In this document: piece after piece, positions 22,481-24,656 of the stretch | Numbering within the stretch: the first letter of the stretch is position 1 | Layout: the number at the start of each line of letters is the position of its first letter | From: a virus | Reading direction: 5' to 3' (one strand) | DNA length: 24,656 nt | Virus record (IMG/VR): IMGVR_UViG_3300028840_006088 | Coordinates: 1-24,656 of that record | Translations under genes and position numbers: made by a program | The notes under the pieces: generated by a model | Seen by the model: only the letters and a program-made list of their open reading frames with translations | What the model was told of the DNA's origin: nothing | Databases searched by the model: none

Positions 22481-23627
22481 GTTTCGCCTCCTTTCCCGTA
22501 AAATCCTGCCATCGCTTGATGATGACAAAACAATAATGCGGATCTAATTCCATGCCGTAGCACTTTCGGTTAGTTTTTTCGCAAGCTATGATTGTTGATC
22601 CCGAACCGCTGAAAGGATCTAATATCGTGCTCTTGCTTTTCGATGAATTCATTATCGCGTACTGAACCAAGGCTATTGGTTTCATGGTCGGATGTTCGGT
22701 ATTTTTATTTGGCCTGTCAAAATTCCAACAAGTTGTCTGCTTTCGATCACTGTTCCAGATGTGCGGTTTTCCTGCCTTCCAACCGTAAAGAATTGGTTCA
22801 TGCTTCCAATGATAATCTTGTCGGCTCATTGCCAATTTGTTTTTGATCCACACAACGACTTGTTTTAAAAGCCACCCTGATTCAATAAGAGATTTGCGAA
22901 AATTTATTCCCTCAGTATCTGCGTGACAAATGTAGATAGGTGCCCCTTCCTCAGCAAATATGTACATGTTTGTGAATGCATCGTATAGAAACTTATAAAA
23001 AATTTCGTCTTTCTGATTGTCATTTTGTATCGTAAGCTTATCGGGATTTTTCCCTTCATAATTCACGTTGTACGGAGGATCAGTGAAAACCATATTTGCC
23101 TTGGTTTCGCCCAGCAACTTCTCATAAGATTCAATTTGAGTTGCATCTCCACAGAATAGAGTGTGTTCTCCGAGTTTCCATATATCTCCACAGGTGACTC
23201 CAAATTCATTCCTTTTGGTTTCTGAGATGTCGTCATCTTTCTCACTTGCTTCCGGTATTACTTCAGGCAACTCAAAGTCATCATAGGCGACACTTCTCAG
23301 CTCATCATCAAGGCTTTTAAGCTGATCTGTCAATCCATCCATATCCCATTCCGCAAGCTCCGATGTGCGGTTATCCGCAATAGCGTAGGCGGTCAATTCA
23401 GCCGGCTCCAGATCTGAAACCACAACCCCTATCCTGTCCCAGCCAAGTTTCTTGGCGGCAGCGAGTGTCCCGTTCCCGGCTCTTACTATATTGTTTTGAT
23501 CAACTACGATCGGTTTTTGCTGGCCGAATCTCTTCAGGCTCGCCGCAATGGCATCGATGTTTTTTTCATCGTGCTTCCTGACATTGGACGGGTCGAAAGA
23601 CACCTCTTTTATGCTTATCAATTTCAT
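22473..23627 (-). CDS. ParB-like domain fused to a DNA adenine methyltransferase
   Basis: A protein of 384 residues. Residues 1-100 are a ParB/sulfiredoxin-like domain: NVRKHDEKNIDAIAASLKRF, then a GNGT motif (51-54) and ADNRTSE (84-90). Residues 145-384 are a beta-class N6-adenine or N4-cytosine methyltransferase. The catalytic motif DPPYNV (183-188) comes before HPTMKPI (312-318) and the AdoMet-binding DPFSGSGST (337-345), the order of the beta class. The NV after DPPY favours N6-adenine. No restriction gene is adjacent, so it is probably an orphan enzyme that protects or marks phage DNA. The start ATG overlaps the upstream stop (ATGA). Such fusions are known in phages and mobile elements. 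Confidence 0.87.
   Translation of the reverse strand: MKLISIKEVSFDPSNVRKHDEKNIDAIAASLKRFGQQKPIVVDQNNIVRAGNGTLAAAKKLGWDRIGVVVSDLEPAELTAYAIADNRTSELAEWDMDGLTDQLKSLDDELRSVAYDDFELPEVIPEASEKDDDISETKRNEFGVTCGDIWKLGEHTLFCGDATQIESYEKLLGETKANMVFTDPPYNVNYEGKNPDKLTIQNDNQKDEIFYKFLYDAFTNMYIFAEEGAPIYICHADTEGINFRKSLIESGWLLKQVVVWIKNKLAMSRQDYHWKHEPILYGWKAGKPHIWNSDRKQTTCWNFDRPNKNTEHPTMKPIALVQYAIMNSSKSKSTILDPFSGSGSTIIACEKTNRKCYGMELDPHYCFVIIKRWQDFTGKEAKRG
22487..22492 (-). promoter_or_regulatory. Ribosome-binding site fixing the small terminase GTG start
   Basis: A perfect AGGAGG on the minus strand sits 6 nt before GTG 22478-22480. It lies inside the end of the methyltransferase gene. This decides the GTG over the upstream TTG as the small terminase start. 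Confidence 0.8.
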
Positions 23628-23920
23628 CTGACGCTCTTCCCTCCGGGCATTCTGTGAGATTGTATCATGTTTATCCGGTCCTCGAACGATGTCACCTTCA
23701 TTTGGATGTCGGACAGCATCTCACCAAGCGAGTTGTTTGCCTTGCTGGCTTTTTCCGTCACGTCATTGAATTCCTTTATCTTTTGCTCAAAATCCCGCTT
23801 GCTGTTCCAACAACCAACCTCCGCGTCACGAACCGATTTCAAAAGAAAGAAGAACGCGCCGGCCATTGATGAACATACGACTATGAAAAACATAACCAGA
23901 CAAAACAAAAGCGTACTCAT
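23624..23920 (-). CDS. Membrane-anchored coiled-coil protein, function unknown
   Basis: A protein of 98 residues. Residues 4-27 (LLFCLVMFFIVVCSSMAGAF and following) form one hydrophobic membrane segment, with few charges before it, and a charged coiled-coil tail follows (residues 40-90). The start ATG at 23918-23920 has AAGGA upstream. The stop overlaps the methyltransferase start (ATGA). A single N-terminal membrane segment with a helical tail could fit an i-spanin, a membrane-associated regulator or an envelope-associated protein; no enzyme motif or lipobox is seen. It is the first clear gene of the minus-strand block. Function unknown. Confidence 0.6.
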   Translation of the reverse strand: MSTLLFCLVMFFIVVCSSMAGAFFFLLKSVRDAEVGCWNSKRDFEQKIKEFNDVTEKASKANNSLGEMLSDIQMKVTSFEDRINMIQSHRMPGGKSVR

Positions 23921-24001
23921 TTAATCCTTTACCCCCTTTTTATTTTCTGGTAATTTTCGCCCCTGTAAACCATAGGTTTTAAGTAACTTATTTTTGTTCA
24001 T
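23921..24001 (-). CDS. Possible 26-residue small protein before the block
   Basis: An ATG at 23999-24001 opens 26 codons that end in TAA immediately before the start of the membrane-anchored gene (TAA-ATG). The translation begins MNKNKLLKTYGLQGRKLPEN and ends in KKGVKD; it is strongly basic. No convincing Shine-Dalgarno precedes it. The exact abutment with the next start and the compositional bias make it worth recording, but it may be chance in AT-rich DNA. Confidence 0.3.
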   Translation of the reverse strand: MNKNKLLKTYGLQGRKLPENKKGVKD

Positions 24002-24025
24002 AATGCAACCAAAAGGACACCATAA
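23921..24025. other. Divergent intergenic region
   Basis: A 105-nt AT-rich gap between the minus-strand block and the plus-strand genes. It probably contains promoters in both directions, but no -35/-10 pair is convincing; CATAAT at 23999-24004 is the best -10-like hexamer for the plus strand. AAAGGA (24012-24017) is the ribosome-binding site of the plus-strand gene. Confidence 0.5.
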
Positions 24026-24328
24026 ATGACTGGTATACCTAAAGGTATTTTGTCAGAAGAAGTGGCAAAAAACATATCTGGCACCCTCGTAAATGAAATG
24101 GAGATCAAAAAAAGAATGGGCAAGTTCTTGAGTCAGATGGGCCAGCTTGATGGCTTTATGCCATTATTGGAAAAAAATAGACCGATGCTCGACGAGTATC
24201 GAGCAATCATGATTCAAGAAATAATGAATTCCTTTAAAGCTGCAAATTTGTATGATCAGATGAAAGAGGAGGGAGTCTTTGAGAAATTAAAGAACACTCT
24301 TCCCAAAGAAGAAAACAGCAACTTTTAA
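24026..24328 (+). CDS. Small helical plus-strand protein, unknown
   Basis: A protein of 100 residues starting at ATG 24026-24028, with AAGGA 8 nt upstream. It is predicted all-helical and rich in Glu, Lys, Met and Leu, with SEEVAKNISGTLVNEMEIKK near the start and MIQEIMNSFKAANLYDQMKE later. No membrane segment, cysteine pair or catalytic motif is visible. It is the first gene of the plus-strand side and is 3 nt from the next. Being divergent from the morphogenesis block, it may belong to an early or middle module. Family not recognised. Confidence 0.6.
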   Translation: MTGIPKGILSEEVAKNISGTLVNEMEIKKRMGKFLSQMGQLDGFMPLLEKNRPMLDEYRAIMIQEIMNSFKAANLYDQMKEEGVFEKLKNTLPKEENSNF

Positions 24329-24331
24329 TAT

Positions 24332-24634
24332 ATGGGCATGCGGATGTTTTTTTACAGACTGAACGATGACGTGGAAGCGGTCCTGTGTGAAGAATTCACG
24401 CTGGATCGAAGCCATAATATTACTACAAAAATAGGCAACTATTTAGTTTCAACTGTATTTTTGTCGATGGATCATAATTGTACCGGCGAAGGGGGACCGC
24501 TGGTCTGGGAAACAGCCATCTTTGGTCCTGGGGATGAAGACTATTGGGGCCGTTGCAATATATTTGCCAGATATTCGACTTACGAGGAGGCAAAAGCCGG
24601 GCATGATAGAGCATGTGAAGAGATTAATAACTAA
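24332..24634 (+). CDS. Conserved phage hypothetical protein
   Basis: A protein of 100 residues. Central TKIGNYLVSTVFLSMDHN and GGPLVWETAIFG, then a C-terminal YSTYEEAKAGHDRA, recall a widespread phage family with the pattern I-x-V-S-T-V-F-L-x-x-D-H...P-L-x-F/W-E-T-x-x-F-G and Y-x-T-W/Y-E-E-A-x-x-G-H. Its function is not known to me. The start is uncertain: ATGs at 24332, 24338 and 24344 lie close together, and none has a clear Shine-Dalgarno. It follows the preceding plus-strand gene by 3 nt and ends 22 nt before the window edge. Confidence 0.62.
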   Translation: MGMRMFFYRLNDDVEAVLCEEFTLDRSHNITTKIGNYLVSTVFLSMDHNCTGEGGPLVWETAIFGPGDEDYWGRCNIFARYSTYEEAKAGHDRACEEINN

Positions 24635-24656
24635 AAAAGTAGTGATTGTGGTCGCA

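Noticed and set aside
22481-22528. TTG start extending the small terminase by 16 residues
   Set aside because: No Shine-Dalgarno at that start, while AGGAGG precisely precedes the internal GTG, and the GTG form begins like known small terminases.
1-24656. tRNA genes, CRISPR arrays, insertion sequences or integrase
   Set aside because: No cloverleaf-sized gap, no regularly spaced repeats, and no transposase or recombinase motif was seen in either strand's proteins.

Overview
This window is a stretch of a tailed bacteriophage genome (or a prophage of one), almost certainly short-tailed (podovirus-like). It carries small and large terminase subunits, a scaffold-like protein, an HK97-fold major capsid protein, a tail fibre, a gp11-like head-to-tail adaptor, a gp12-like tail nozzle, a portal, and several long Gln/Ala/Gly-rich proteins of the ejection (internal virion) kind. 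No tape-measure, tail-tube or sheath gene is seen. No host can be named. The tail fibre C-terminus and the 384-residue beta-rich protein look like families I associate with environmental, especially marine, podoviruses; that is from memory, not a search. All three stop codons are used, so the genetic code is standard.

Layout. One tightly packed gene set on the minus strand runs from about 24.0 kb down to the left edge, mostly with ATGA or TAATG overlaps or gaps of a few bases. In transcription order: a membrane-anchored coiled-coil protein, a ParB-like/adenine methyltransferase fusion, small terminase, two small proteins (coiled-coil and Lys-rich), large terminase, a small protein, a zinc-ribbon protein, a helix-turn-helix protein, a 133-residue probable structural protein, scaffold, a candidate decoration protein, major capsid protein, a strong GC-rich terminator-like hairpin, tail fibre, a beta-rich virion protein, a small Lys-rich protein, adaptor, nozzle, portal, four long internal-virion-type proteins, and the start of another gene cut by the left edge. 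Two small plus-strand genes at the right edge (24.03-24.63 kb) diverge from this block and probably begin another module.

How it fits together. The methyltransferase may mark phage DNA. The small terminase selects DNA and the large terminase cuts and pumps it through the portal into a capsid built from scaffold, major capsid and probably a decoration protein. Adaptor, nozzle and fibre form the short tail. The Gln-rich coiled-coil and Gly-rich proteins after the portal probably travel inside the virion and are ejected to carry DNA across the envelope. Two points stand out: the portal lies after the capsid and tail genes rather than beside the large terminase, and a strong hairpin follows the capsid gene, probably setting its expression above downstream genes. 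No lysis genes, integrase, polymerase, tRNA or CRISPR array were found.
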